DNA of 64,000 bases from Prevotella sp. (GCA_022769285.1 JALEKD010000032.1:84972-148971), one strand, 5' to 3'; counted from the first letter of the stretch, positions 17,658-27,735 are shown. Made by a program: numbers and translations. Notes: generated by a model from the letters alone, not told the origin.

Positions 17658-17869
17658 TCTTAACGAGTTGATTGATTTATGTCAAGAAAGTTACCATCGC
17701 TGTTATTTCCGCAGCCATTTGCTTGGCGATATGGGCCATTAGCACTATCTTTGCAACGTGTTTTTCATAGTATTAGATTTAAGGTTAACAAGGTTTTGGA
17801 CTCAGCGGAGTCCATTTTTTTTGCCCCTAACCCAAGTAAACACTATGAGCAGCATGCCCAAATAGACAG

Positions 17870-18150
17870 ATAGCCGCCCCCAAGCCCTCCAAGGAGGTTG
17901 TAAATTAGCCTGTGTAGAAATTGCGGTCGCCGCGATGTCAAAGGAAACACCCCCTGACATCACAAAGACCGACCTTTAGCTTTCTAATGACGGCTCCCAG
18001 CCCGCTAAAGACGGCTCCCAGCACCGCAAAGGCCGGTCTTTGCAGATGGAGTGATAGTTTCTGACATATCAGAGAGACACTCTGTTCTCCTGTTTGCTAT
18101 TTTACATCCCCCTTGGGAGGGCCTGGAGGGCCGCCACCTGCTGCCTGGGG
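17870..18150. repeat. Palindromic intergenic repeat, copy 3, flanked by inverted CT/GA-rich repeats
   Basis: The core (17964-18042) has AAAGACCGACCTTTAG and AAAGGCCGGTCTTT at its ends, with CTAATGACGGCTCCCAGC twice-related inside. It is bracketed by inverted copies of a second element: GCCGCCCCCAAGCCCTCC with AAGGAGGTTGTAAATTA (17872-17906) and TATTTTACATCCCCCTTGGG with AGGGCCTGGAGGGCCGCC (about 18098-18136). Together they form a unit of about 265 bp with terminal inverted repeats and no ORF, like a MITE. It occupies the gap before the epimerase gene. Confidence 0.65.
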
Positions 18151-18235
18151 GGCCGCGCCCCTCTGTCTCGGGCCCCGAAAAGGGTGACAAAAGGGTGGCG
18201 GCAAGGGCCGAAACACAACAAAAGGGCGTAATTAT

Positions 18236-18266
18236 TTTGTAATACACTTATTTTCATGTAATTTTG
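18236..18266 (+). promoter_or_regulatory. Promoter of the epimerase gene
   Basis: TTTG (18236-18239), 19 bp, TAATTTTG (18259-18266). The ATG is 26 bp downstream. Confidence 0.7.
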
Positions 18267-18292
18267 CAGTCTGATTAAGAATTTCACCATTA

Positions 18293-19288
18293 ATGAAAAT
18301 ACTCGTAACGGGTGCCAGTGGCTTTATAGGCAGCTTCATTGTCGAAGAGGCGCTACGCCAGGGCATGGAAACATGGGCCGCCATCAGGCCCACCAGCTCC
18401 AAGAAATATCTGGCCGACCCGCGAATACATTTTATCGAACTCGACTTCTCGTCGCAAGAACGCTTGGAGAACGCCCTGAGACCCCACACGTTCGACTATG
18501 TCATCCACGCTGCCGGGGTCACCAAGTGCCTGCACCCCGAGGACTTCTATGAGATCAACACCGAGGGCACCAAGCGGCTGGTAAAGGCCCTTATCAGCCT
18601 GCAGATGCCCATACACCGGTTTGTGTACCTCAGCTCGCTCAGCGTGATGGGCGCCATACGCGAGAAGCAGCCCTACCAGGAGATAACCGAACACGACTAC
18701 CCACGGCCCAACACCGCCTACGGCAAAAGTAAGCTCAGGGCCGAACGATTCATCGAGTCGGTGGGCACCGGGTTCCCCTCGGTCATCCTGCGGCCCACCG
18801 GCGTGTACGGCCCGAGGGAGAAGGACTACTACATGATGGCCAAGAGCATCAAGAAGCATGTAGACTTCGCCGTGGGGTTCCGCCGCCAGGACATCACGTT
18901 CGTCTATGTCAAGGACGTGGTACAGGCTGTGTTCCTAACCCTCAACCACGGCATGAACGGCCGCAAGTACTTTCTGAGCGACGGCAACGTGTACCGCTCG
19001 GCCGACTTCAGCAACCTGATACGGCGGGTACTCGGCAATCCCTGGTGGATACGTATCACCGCGCCAGTGTGGTGCCTGCGCCTGGTAACGGGCGTGGCCG
19101 AGATGGTGGCCCAGGCCACGGGACACATCAGCGCGCTCAACCGCGACAAGTTTAACATACTGCGCCAGCGCAACTGGCGCTGCGACACCGAGCCCGCCAT
19201 GGACGAGCTGGGCTATCACCCTCACTACGACCTGGAAAGGGGCGTGGCCGAGACCATCGCCTGGTACCGACAGGAGGGATGGCTGTAA
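18293..19288 (+). CDS. NAD-dependent epimerase/dehydratase (extended SDR)
   Basis: 331 residues, cytoplasmic. Rossmann glycine motif GASGFIGS at residues 7-14, the YxxxK catalytic pair in NTAYGKSKLRAERF (around 143-147), and LRPTGVYGPRE typical of extended short-chain dehydrogenases. Substrate is not evident. The C-terminal half (VKDVVQAVFLTLNH, RKYFLSDGNVY) resembles hydroxysteroid-dehydrogenase/isomerase-like members, a group that includes bacterial enzymes assigned to sphingolipid ketone reduction. The next gene is a PAP2-type lipid enzyme starting 28 bp later, so a lipid pathway role is an attractive but unproven inference. Confidence 0.85.
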   Translation: MKILVTGASGFIGSFIVEEALRQGMETWAAIRPTSSKKYLADPRIHFIELDFSSQERLENALRPHTFDYVIHAAGVTKCLHPEDFYEINTEGTKRLVKALISLQMPIHRFVYLSSLSVMGAIREKQPYQEITEHDYPRPNTAYGKSKLRAERFIESVGTGFPSVILRPTGVYGPREKDYYMMAKSIKKHVDFAVGFRRQDITFVYVKDVVQAVFLTLNHGMNGRKYFLSDGNVYRSADFSNLIRRVLGNPWWIRITAPVWCLRLVTGVAEMVAQATGHISALNRDKFNILRQRNWRCDTEPAMDELGYHPHYDLERGVAETIAWYRQEGWL

Positions 19289-19315
19289 GCAACGACCCTA
19301 AAACGATTTCGGATT

Positions 19316-20290
19316 TTGAAAACTATTATCGACATATTCCGCATAGAGCGCTCGCCGCGCCGCGGACTGCTCGCCATGGAGTGGGTGGTCATGGGCTATA
19401 CCGTGCTCACGCTGCTCATCATCCTGTTTACCTACACCAAGCTGGCCAACCCCGACTCCATGATATGGGGACGCGCCCGGGCTGTGGCCATGACGCTGGC
19501 CCTGTGGATAGTGTACCGCATAGTGCCCTGCCGAGCCACCCTGCTTATCAGGGCGATGGGCCAGGTGGCGCTGCTGGCCTGGTGGTATCCCGATACGTAC
19601 GAGATTAACCGCGTGCTGCCCAACCTGGACCACGTGTTTGCCACCTGGGAGCAAGCCCTGTTTGGTTTCCAGCCCGCCCTTACCTTTGCCCGCACCGTGC
19701 CGTCGGTCGTGGTGTCCGAGCTGATGAGCCTGGGCTACGCTGCCTACTACCCCATGATAGTGCTGGTGCTGATGGTCTACTTCTTTGCCCGCTACCAGGA
19801 GTTCACGCGGTGTGCCTTTGTCATCATAGCCGCCTTCATGGTGTACTATGTGGTCTTTGACCTGCTACCAGTGGTCGGCCCCACCTATTACTATAAGGCG
19901 GTGGGCGTAGGGCCGATTGCGGCGGGCGTATTCCCCAGCGTGGGCCACTACTTCAGTACCCACACCGCCTGCCTCACCACCCCGGGCTACGCCGACGGGT
20001 TCTTCTACCACCTGGTAGAAAACGCCAAGGCCGCCGGCGAACGTCCCACGGCCGCCTTTCCCAGCTCGCACGTCGGGGTGTCCACCATCTGCATGCTGCT
20101 GCTATGGCATGCGCGCCGGCGGACTCTCTTCTACACGCTACTGCCCATCTACATACTGCTGTGCCTGGCCACGGTGTACATCCAGGCCCACTATGCCATC
20201 GACGCCATAGCCGGTTTCATCACGGGCGCGGTTCTCTACGCCGTGCTGATGTACGCCATTCCCCTGTCTGCCGAGCGCCGCCGACGCTAA
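19316..20290 (+). CDS. PAP2-superfamily membrane enzyme, inositolphosphotransferase-like
   Basis: 324 residues with about six to eight membrane segments. The active-site motifs of the PAP2/Aur1 group are in the second half: AAFPSSHVGVS (around 244-254) and HYAIDAIAG (around 291-299). The DLLPVVGPTYYY segment and overall plan resemble the PAP2 enzymes that transfer head groups to ceramide or diacylglycerol, as well as simple lipid phosphatases. Translation would begin at TTG 19316 (KTIIDIFRIERSPRRG looks like family sequence); ATG 19376 is the fallback. It follows the epimerase by 28 bp and precedes miaB by 68 bp. Lipid head-group transfer is inferred, not shown. Confidence 0.8.
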   Translation: MKTIIDIFRIERSPRRGLLAMEWVVMGYTVLTLLIILFTYTKLANPDSMIWGRARAVAMTLALWIVYRIVPCRATLLIRAMGQVALLAWWYPDTYEINRVLPNLDHVFATWEQALFGFQPALTFARTVPSVVVSELMSLGYAAYYPMIVLVLMVYFFARYQEFTRCAFVIIAAFMVYYVVFDLLPVVGPTYYYKAVGVGPIAAGVFPSVGHYFSTHTACLTTPGYADGFFYHLVENAKAAGERPTAAFPSSHVGVSTICMLLLWHARRRTLFYTLLPIYILLCLATVYIQAHYAIDAIAGFITGAVLYAVLMYAIPLSAERRRR

Positions 20291-20358
20291 GCACCCCGCG
20301 GCCGGGAGCCATACGCCCACAGGCCAGCACCCTATAACGAATAACAACCCATAAGATA

Positions 20359-21687
<1,329 letters not shown>

Positions 21688-21715
21688 GCCGCGGGCAAAA
21701 AACTGCTGGTTTACC

Positions 21716-21746
21716 TTGCTTTTTCTACACAAAAGACATATCTTTG
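21716..21746 (+). promoter_or_regulatory. Promoter of the MsbA-like transporter, very close to the start codon
   Basis: TTG (21716-21718), 20 bp, TATCTTTG (21739-21746). The expected start site (about 4-6 nt further) falls at or next to the annotated ATG 21754, implying a leaderless mRNA or use of the second ATG at 21766. Confidence 0.65.
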
Positions 21747-21753
21747 TATCACT

Positions 21754-23583
21754 ATGAAGGAATTTATGCAAATCCTCAAGCGCTACCTGCCCCCCTATAA
21801 GCGCTTCCTGGTAGGCTCGGTGGTGTTTAATATCCTTGCCGCGATATTAAACATCTTCTCCTTTGCCGCCATCATACCCATCCTACAGATACTGTTCAAC
21901 ACAGGCGAGTACAAGACGGTCACCACGCTCATGGCGTGGGACAGCGGTAGCCTCAAGGAGGTAATGGCCAACAACACCAGCTACTATGTCAACGAGCTGA
22001 TAGCCATGACCAACCCCGTGACCACCCTGCTGCTCATCGGACTGCTGCTGGCTTTCATGACGTTTCTCAAGACGGGTGCCTACTTCCTCTCCTCGGCAGC
22101 CATCATACCCATGCGTACCGGTGTGGTACGCGATATACGCAACGAGCTGTACCGCAAGATTACCACGCTGTCCCTGGGCTTCTTCAGTGAGGAACGCAAG
22201 GGCGACATCATAGCTCGCATGAGCGGCGATGTACAAGAGATAGAAAATAGTATCATGGCCTGGATAGACATGCTTATCAAGAACCCCATCCTGATACTCT
22301 TCTACTTCTGCGCGCTTATCTTCATCAGCTGGAAGCTCACCCTCTTCACGCTGTTCTTCGTCCCCCTGTTCGGGTGGTTCATGGGCGCGGTAGGGCGCAA
22401 GCTCAAGGCCAACAGCATTACCGTCCAGGCACTGTGGAGCGACACCATGAGCCAGGTCGAGGAGACCTTAGGCGGACTGCGCATCATCAAGGCGTTCTGT
22501 GCCGAGGAGAAGATGGAGCGCCGCTTTGACCGCACCAACAGCAGTTACCGCGACAGCCTCACCCGCGTTCAGATACGGCAGCAGGCGGCACATCCTATGA
22601 GCGAGTTCTTAGGTACTCTGATGATTGTCATAGTACTCTGGTTTGGCGGCATCATGGTGCTGCGCAGTCACGCACTGAGCGGCCCCACCTTTATCTATTA
22701 CTTGGTGATGCTCTACTCTATCATCAACCCGCTCAAAGAGTTCTCGCGTGCCAGCTACAACATCCCCAAGGGTCTGGCCAGCATGGAGCGCATAGACCGC
22801 ATCCTCAACGCCGAGATTACTATCCGTGAGAAAGAGCACCCTGTACACATCCACAACCTGGAACACCAGATAGAATTTCGCCATGTGTCGTTCCGCTACG
22901 AACAGCAGTGGATTCTGAAGGACATCAACCTGGTCATCCCAAAGGGCAAGACCGTGGCCCTGGTCGGGCAGAGCGGCTCGGGCAAGTCTACGCTGCTCGA
23001 TCTCATCCCCCGGTACTACGATGTACAGGAGGGAGAGGTACTTATCGACGGGATAAACGTCAAGGACCTGGGCATACACGACCTGAGACAGCTCATAGGC
23101 AACGTGAACCAGGAGGCCATCCTCTTTAACGACTCATTCTATAACAATATCACCTTCGGAGTGGAGAACGCCACCCGCGAGGAGGTAGAGCAGGCGGCCC
23201 GGATAGCCAATGCCTACGAGTTCATCACCGAGTCGGAGCACGGGTTCGAGACCAACATCGGCGACCGTGGCGGCCGTCTGAGCGGTGGCCAGCGCCAGCG
23301 CGTCAGCATAGCCCGCGCCATCCTGAAAAACCCGCCTATCCTGATACTGGACGAGGCCACCTCGGCGCTGGACACCGAGAGTGAGCGGCTGGTGCAGGAG
23401 GCGCTGGAGCGGCTGATGAAGACACGTACCACCATAGCCGTGGCTCACCGCCTGTCTACCATCAAGAGCGCTGACGAGATATGCGTGCTCCATGAGGGGC
23501 GCATCGTGGAGCACGGCACCCACGAGGAACTGCTCTGTATAGATGGCTATTACAAGAAACTGCACGACATGCAGCAGGTATAA
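21754..23583 (+). CDS. MsbA-like ABC exporter (half-transporter)
   Basis: 609 residues. An N-terminal six-helix membrane domain (residues 15-340) is fused to an ATPase domain: Walker A GQSGSGKST, Q loop VNQEAILFND, signature LSGGQRQRVSIARA, Walker B ILILDEATSALD, and H loop AHRLST. This is the architecture of lipid flippases such as MsbA. An LpxL-like acyltransferase gene follows 7 bp later, which supports lipid A or another envelope lipid as substrate. Start ATG 21754 (MKEFMQILKRYLPPYKR) is kept, but the promoter position makes ATG 21766 possible. Confidence 0.9.
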   Translation: MKEFMQILKRYLPPYKRFLVGSVVFNILAAILNIFSFAAIIPILQILFNTGEYKTVTTLMAWDSGSLKEVMANNTSYYVNELIAMTNPVTTLLLIGLLLAFMTFLKTGAYFLSSAAIIPMRTGVVRDIRNELYRKITTLSLGFFSEERKGDIIARMSGDVQEIENSIMAWIDMLIKNPILILFYFCALIFISWKLTLFTLFFVPLFGWFMGAVGRKLKANSITVQALWSDTMSQVEETLGGLRIIKAFCAEEKMERRFDRTNSSYRDSLTRVQIRQQAAHPMSEFLGTLMIVIVLWFGGIMVLRSHALSGPTFIYYLVMLYSIINPLKEFSRASYNIPKGLASMERIDRILNAEITIREKEHPVHIHNLEHQIEFRHVSFRYEQQWILKDINLVIPKGKTVALVGQSGSGKSTLLDLIPRYYDVQEGEVLIDGINVKDLGIHDLRQLIGNVNQEAILFNDSFYNNITFGVENATREEVEQAARIANAYEFITESEHGFETNIGDRGGRLSGGQRQRVSIARAILKNPPILILDEATSALDTESERLVQEALERLMKTRTTIAVAHRLSTIKSADEICVLHEGRIVEHGTHEELLCIDGYYKKLHDMQQV

Positions 23584-23590
23584 GGAGGCT

Positions 23591-24565
23591 ATGGCTATGA
23601 TAATGCGCGTCATGTACCTGCTCACGTTCGGTGTCCTGTACACCCTCTCGCTGCTCCCGCTGCGTATCCTGTACCTGCTGAGCGACGGCCTCTGCCTGCT
23701 CGCCTACCGCGTGGTGGGCTACCGCCGCCGACTGGTACGCCAGCACCTGCGCGACTCCTTCCCCGACCGCACCGACCGCCAGCTGGCCGCCATAGAGCAT
23801 GGTTTCTACGCCTGGTTCTGCGACTACATCGTCGAGACGGTCAAACTCTTCTCCATGAGCCCCCGCCAGATGCGCCGCCGCATGGTATTCAAGGGCACCG
23901 ACAAACTGAGCGAGGCCGTAGACCGCGGCCAGTCGTGCGGTGTCTACCTGGGGCACTTCTGCAACTGGGAGTGGATTACCTCGCTGCCCCTGTGGGTGTC
24001 GCCCAAGGGACAATGTACGCAGATATACCACCCCCTGGAGAACCCGGAGTTTGACAGGCTCTTCCTCGGGCTGCGCTCGCGCTTCGGCGGAGTGAGCATT
24101 CCCATGGCCGAGACGCTCCGTCGCATAGCCGCTTACCGCGCGCGCAAGCAGCCCATCATCATGGGCTACATATCTGACCAGATACCGTTCTGGAACAACA
24201 TTCACCACTGGCTCACGTTCCTCAACCACGACACGCCGGTGCTCACGGGCAGCGAGAAGATTATCCGCGCTACTGGGCAAGCCACCTTCTACGCCGACGT
24301 GAGGCGCATCAGGCGCGGATATTACGAATGTACGTTCGTGCCCATGACCATGCACCCCGAGGAGACCCACGAGTGGCAGCTCACCGACCAGTACTTCAGT
24401 CTGTTAGAGGCTTCTATCCGTCGGCAACCCGAGTGCTACCTGTGGACTCACAACCGCTGGAAGCGCACGCACGAAGAGTACAACCTGCGCCTGGACCCCA
24501 AGACGGGCCGCGTCAACATCACCGACTCTATCGAGGACATCAAGCGGAGCAAGGGACTGCTCTGA
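23591..24565 (+). CDS. LpxL/HtrB-family lysophospholipid (lipid A) acyltransferase
   Basis: 324 residues. An AGGAGG ribosome-binding site lies just before ATG 23591, unusual in Bacteroidetes and decisive for this start. An N-terminal membrane anchor (residues 6-40) is followed by the acyltransferase active site GHFCNWEW (H122, E127; HX4E form of the LpxL family), then GYISDQIP and TGSEKIIRATG. The protein ends in the family's DPKTGRVNITDSIEDIKRSK tail, where a histidine-rich or basic end is common. It would add a secondary acyl chain to lipid A at the inner leaflet. It is co-transcribed with the MsbA-like exporter. Confidence 0.9.
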   Translation: MAMIMRVMYLLTFGVLYTLSLLPLRILYLLSDGLCLLAYRVVGYRRRLVRQHLRDSFPDRTDRQLAAIEHGFYAWFCDYIVETVKLFSMSPRQMRRRMVFKGTDKLSEAVDRGQSCGVYLGHFCNWEWITSLPLWVSPKGQCTQIYHPLENPEFDRLFLGLRSRFGGVSIPMAETLRRIAAYRARKQPIIMGYISDQIPFWNNIHHWLTFLNHDTPVLTGSEKIIRATGQATFYADVRRIRRGYYECTFVPMTMHPEETHEWQLTDQYFSLLEASIRRQPECYLWTHNRWKRTHEEYNLRLDPKTGRVNITDSIEDIKRSKGLL

Positions 24566-24605
24566 CCATCGCCCCACAGCTGCCCCGGCAGCTGCAACCG
24601 TCATA

Positions 24606-24650
24606 AAAGGCATACCGCTATCCCCCACGGGGGCGCGATATGCCTTTATC
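24606..24650 (+). terminator. Terminator of the transporter-acyltransferase operon
   Basis: AAAGGCATA (24606-24614) pairs with TATGCCTTT (24639-24647) around a GC-rich inner hairpin (CCCCCACGGGGG), followed by ATCATTCTT. Confidence 0.75.
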
Positions 24651-24708
24651 ATTCTTAGAGGTACCTGGGAGTCTGTTCCCCGTACCCCGGCTGCAGTCAC
24701 AGGTGCTC

Positions 24709-24852
24709 TTACCAGGCTACAGGCTGAGATTCTTCTTCATCAGGAGCGTCGCTTTCCAACGAACCATGCCTTGAAACCGATGGAGCAGCACACAATTCTT
24801 TCTCCATAGCGATTTTGAGCGAATCGGGAGCTACCTACTCTTCTTTCTTCAT
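24709..24852 (-). pseudogene. Small-peptide gene with in-frame TAG
   Basis: A 48-codon frame on the minus strand reads MKKEE, then TAG, then VAPDSLKIAMEKELCAAPSV and SRHGSLESDAPDEEESQPVAW before TAA. MKKxxYxxPxxxxxxME plus an acidic tail is the layout of short hypothetical proteins common in Prevotellaceae, in which the sixth codon is usually Tyr; TAC or TAT to TAG would explain the stop. The second half could still be made from an internal ATG (32 residues). It lies 79 nt downstream of the terminator of the candidate structured RNA copy 1. Function unknown. Confidence 0.4.
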
Positions 24853-24930
24853 TGATAGTGATGTGTCAGTTATTATGGCAGCCCGTTCCCTGAGCCTGCC
24901 GGTTAATAAGATAGGGAGCCCTGGCGGCAC

Positions 24931-25235
24931 AAAAAGAAAAGCGTGGGAACTTGCACACATCGCCCGTCCCATGGATTGAGGCCTTCGCATTGCCCTGCAT
25001 TATAGAACGAGCAACTGCGAAGCCCACGCCGATATGAACACTATACTCCCTCTTCCCCACGGCCCGTCCCACGGCATACACCGGGGCCACCATAGGCAAA
25101 AGGGATGTGAGTACACACATCCCGAGGACATCTACAAGTTGCGATGCTCATGAGAATGCATTGGAAGTTGCGAAGTTTCAATCCGTCAAGAACAAAGCGT
25201 CTGGTAAACGCCTTTTTATATCATGTCGCGATACC
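24931..25235 (-). ncRNA. Candidate structured RNA, copy 1, ending in an intrinsic terminator
   Basis: Read on the minus strand, conserved blocks shared with 30494-30755 appear in the same order: GGCGTTTAnCnnACGCTTTG and TTCTTGA at the 5' side, GATGTCC plus GTGTGTACTCAC in the middle, then GGCGTGGGCTTC, AGTTGC, GTTC, GGGCAAT, GAGGCCTCA-like bases, and finally CCCACGC followed by TTTTCTTTTTG. GCGTGGG (25023-25029 side) pairs with CCCACGC (24941-24947 side) to close a roughly 90-nt multi-stem domain whose 3' strand is directly followed by the U-run. No ORF is conserved between the copies. It could be a trans-acting RNA or a leader of the small ORF downstream. Confidence 0.55.
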
Positions 25236-25356
25236 TGTTGCCCCCGCGCCCGCATCCATGGCCAGCATAGATGTCACCGGCAGAGGGGCCAGTATCACTT
25301 GCAAAAACATGAAAATATCTGATACGCTGCAAGTTTTTATCCTTTATTTTTAAAAT

Positions 25357-25530
25357 GACCGACCTTTACGCTTCTAATGACGGCTCCCAACGCGCCAAAG
25401 ATGGCTCCCAGCATCGCAAAGGCCGGTCTCCACGCTTTCTGCGACTGCCGTTAGCGTGCAGAGAACCATCAGCAGCGCGCAGCGAACGCTTTTTACTCTT
25501 TTACCCTTTACCTTTTCACTCTTCCCCCTT
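25357..25530 (-). repeat. Palindromic intergenic repeat, copy 4, inverted, with A-rich arm
   Basis: Core 25357-25431: GACCGACCTTTACG ... AAAGGCCGGTCTCC, with CTAATGACGGCTCCCAACGC inside. The arm lies to its right (25465-25530) and, reverse complemented, reads AGTGAAAAGGTAAAGGGTAA and AGTAAAAAGCGTTCGCTGCG, matching copies 2, 5 and 6. The arm overlaps the last codons and stop of xerD, so the XerD tail DKGEE is encoded within it. Confidence 0.75.
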
Positions 25531-26451
25531 GTCCCTGTTCATATTGCGGGGATGGTGGTTGAGTATCTGGTCGCGCAGGGTGGTGGTGTCTATGTGCATG
25601 TATATCTCGGTGGTGCCTATACTCTCGTGGCCCAGCATGGCCTGGATGGCGCGCAGGTCGGCACCGCCCTGGAGCAGGGCTGTGGCAAAGCTGTGACGCA
25701 GGGTGTGGGGCGATATGGGCTTGCGGATGCCGGCGAGGGCCGCGAAGCGCTTCACGATGTAGAAGACCATCATGCGGGTGAGGTGGCGGCCGCGGCGGCT
25801 GATGAAGACATAGTCCTCCTCGCCTGGTTTGATGTCGATATGGCAGCGGTCGGCATACCACAGGTCCAGTTCGTGCAGGGCGCTGTCAGAGATGGGCACC
25901 AGCCGCTCCTTGTTGCCCTTGCCGAGGATGCGCACAAAGTGGGCCTCGCTGTAGATGGACGACAGGCGCAGGTTGACCAATTCGCTCACACGCAGCCCGC
26001 AGGCGAAGAGCACCTCTATGATGGCCCTGTTGCGCTGGCCCTCGGCCCGGCTCAGGTCTATGGCCGCCTCCATACGGTCTACCTCGGCGGTGGTGAGCAC
26101 TTCAGGCAGCCGCTCGCCCAGCTGGGGCGACTCGAGCAGCTCGGTGGGGTCGTCGTCGATATACCCGTCGAGCACTAAGTAGCGGTAAAACGAGCGCACA
26201 CCGCTGAGTATACGCGCCTGAGACGCCGCCCCTATGCCCAGGTCGTGCAGGGTGGCGACAAACTGCTCCAACAGGGGCAGCCTGACCTCTAAGGGCGTTA
26301 CCCCCTGCTCCGCGCAGAAGTCCATGAGATGGGCCACGTCGGTAAGGTAGGCCGCCACGGTGTTGGGCGAGTAGTTCTTCTCTAACTTGAGGTACCGCCC
26401 GTAAGTCTTGATGATGGCGGCCGTGCTGTGGGTATGGCTGGTATGGGTCAT
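25516..26451 (-). CDS. xerD: Tyrosine recombinase XerD
   Basis: 311 residues. XerD with XerC resolves chromosome dimers at dif during division. The N-terminal SAM-like DNA-binding domain (YGRYLKLEKNYSPNTVAAYL) is followed by the catalytic domain with R154 in CGLRVSELVNLRL, Lys in GKGNKERLVPI (around 178-181), H249 and R252 in PHTLRHSFAT, H275 in MLGHESIGTTEIY and nucleophile Y284. The start MTHTSHTHST is preferred; an upstream in-frame ATG adds 11 unlikely residues. No integron, integrase partner or att-like repeat accompanies it, so it is the housekeeping enzyme. The C-terminal tail lies in repeat copy 4. Confidence 0.93.
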   Translation of the reverse strand: MTHTSHTHSTAAIIKTYGRYLKLEKNYSPNTVAAYLTDVAHLMDFCAEQGVTPLEVRLPLLEQFVATLHDLGIGAASQARILSGVRSFYRYLVLDGYIDDDPTELLESPQLGERLPEVLTTAEVDRMEAAIDLSRAEGQRNRAIIEVLFACGLRVSELVNLRLSSIYSEAHFVRILGKGNKERLVPISDSALHELDLWYADRCHIDIKPGEEDYVFISRRGRHLTRMMVFYIVKRFAALAGIRKPISPHTLRHSFATALLQGGADLRAIQAMLGHESIGTTEIYMHIDTTTLRDQILNHHPRNMNRDKGEE

Positions 26452-26500
26452 GGCTGTATATAATTGTGGTGAGGGCCACGGCAAAAAGGGAAAGATTTAT

Positions 26501-26531
26501 TTTGTACTTAGCCCGATTTGCACTAATTTTG
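26501..26531 (+). promoter_or_regulatory. Promoter of aroQ
   Basis: TTTG (26501-26504), 19 bp, TAATTTTG (26524-26531). The leader to the ATG at 26661 is about 125 nt, long enough for regulation, but I recognise no riboswitch in it. Confidence 0.65.
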
Positions 26532-26660
26532 CAACAACACAGTAGCCCCACCGTGGGAGCCGTGGCCTAACACGTGTACAAATGTAATACGATTTGCGGG
26601 GGTGTCAAAGCAAATACGGAGATTTTTTTGTCTCTCGCCCTAACTATAAACTTATAGCTC

Positions 26661-27080
26661 ATGAAGATACAGATAATCAACGGGCCCAACCTGAACCTGC
26701 TCGGGGTGAGGGAACCGGGCATCTATGGCAGCAGTTCGTTCGAGAGCTACCTGCCCACGCTGCGCCAGCGTTATCCCGATGTACAGATAGACTACTACCA
26801 GAGCAACATCGAGGGCGAACTGATAGACAGGATGCAGCAAGTGGGGTTCGAATACGACGGTATAGTGCTCAACGCAGGGGCCTACACACACACCAGCGTA
26901 GCCCTGCACGACTGCATACGCAGTCTGAAGACGCCAGTAATAGAGGTTCATATCAGTAATGTACACACACGCGAGGAGTTTCGCCACCACTCGATGATAT
27001 CGGCTGCTTGCCGGGGCGTAATAGCCGGCTTCGGGCTCGACTCGTACCGCTTGGCCATCGAAGCGATTATCGCCCAATGA
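26661..27080 (+). CDS. aroQ: Type II 3-dehydroquinate dehydratase
   Basis: Third step of the shikimate pathway: 3-dehydroquinate to 3-dehydroshikimate. 139 residues, usual for the dodecameric type II enzyme. N-terminal INGPNLNLLGVREPGIYG carries the flexible-loop Arg and Tyr22; IVLNAGAYTHTSVALHD carries the substrate-binding Asn and the THTS loop; VIEVHISN carries the catalytic His; and the SAACRGVIAGFGLDSY end is family-typical. Its stop overlaps the start of the O-methyltransferase gene (ATGA), so the two are translationally coupled. Confidence 0.97.
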   Translation: MKIQIINGPNLNLLGVREPGIYGSSSFESYLPTLRQRYPDVQIDYYQSNIEGELIDRMQQVGFEYDGIVLNAGAYTHTSVALHDCIRSLKTPVIEVHISNVHTREEFRHHSMISAACRGVIAGFGLDSYRLAIEAIIAQ

Positions 27081-27703
27081 CTATCGACGAGTATATAGAC
27101 AGCCACATAGACCCCGAGGGCGACTACCTGTATCGCCTGTGGCGCGCCACTAACCTGCACACCATACACGGCCGCATGGCGTCGGGCCATCTGCAAGGGC
27201 GGCTACTCAAGATGCTGGTCCAGATGATACGCCCGCTGAACATCCTGGAGGTGGGAACCTTCAGTGGCTACAGCGCCATCTGCATGGCCGAGGGGCTGAC
27301 ACCCGGCGGACGGGTGTGGACCTACGAGATAAACGATGAGATGGAGGACTTTACCCGGCCGTGGATAGAGGGCTCGCCCGTGGCCGACCGCATCGAGTTC
27401 CGCATAGGCGATGCCAATGTAGAGGCTCCCCGCCTGGGCATAGAGTTTGACATGGCCTTCGTAGACGGCGACAAGCGCACCTACCGGCAGACCTACGACA
27501 CCCTGCTGCCCATCATCTGCCACGGCGGTTACATCATCGCCGACAACACGCTGTGGGACGGCCACGTGGTAGACCCTGCCTACGACCACGACAGCCAGAC
27601 CCGCGGCATAGAGACATTCAACGACTACATAGCCGGTGACGACCGGGTGGAGAAGGTGATACTGCCCATCCGCGACGGGCTCACCATCATCCGCAAACGA
27701 TAA
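27077..27703 (+). CDS. SAM-dependent O-methyltransferase (Methyltransf_3 type)
   Basis: 208 residues from the ATG overlapping the aroQ stop. The methyltransferase_3 (catechol/caffeoyl-CoA O-methyltransferase-like) motifs are clear: ILEVGTFSGYSAICMAEGL (SAM-binding motif I, around residues 56-74), WTYEIND (acidic end of beta 2), FDMAFVDGDKRTY (metal site Asp), and IIADNTLWDGHVVDP (metal-binding DN). The real substrate is unknown; family members in bacteria include tRNA hydroxyuridine methyltransferases (TrmR-like), which fits a housekeeping context. Coupling to aroQ is conserved in Bacteroidetes as far as I recall. Confidence 0.88.
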   Translation: MTIDEYIDSHIDPEGDYLYRLWRATNLHTIHGRMASGHLQGRLLKMLVQMIRPLNILEVGTFSGYSAICMAEGLTPGGRVWTYEINDEMEDFTRPWIEGSPVADRIEFRIGDANVEAPRLGIEFDMAFVDGDKRTYRQTYDTLLPIICHGGYIIADNTLWDGHVVDPAYDHDSQTRGIETFNDYIAGDDRVEKVILPIRDGLTIIRKR

Positions 27704-27735
27704 CATTAACCCACTAACTAAACAATTATCAGATT

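Noticed and set aside
25516..26451. XerD as the integrase of a mobile element
   Set aside because: Length and motifs are those of housekeeping XerD, and there are no att-like repeats or cargo genes beside it.
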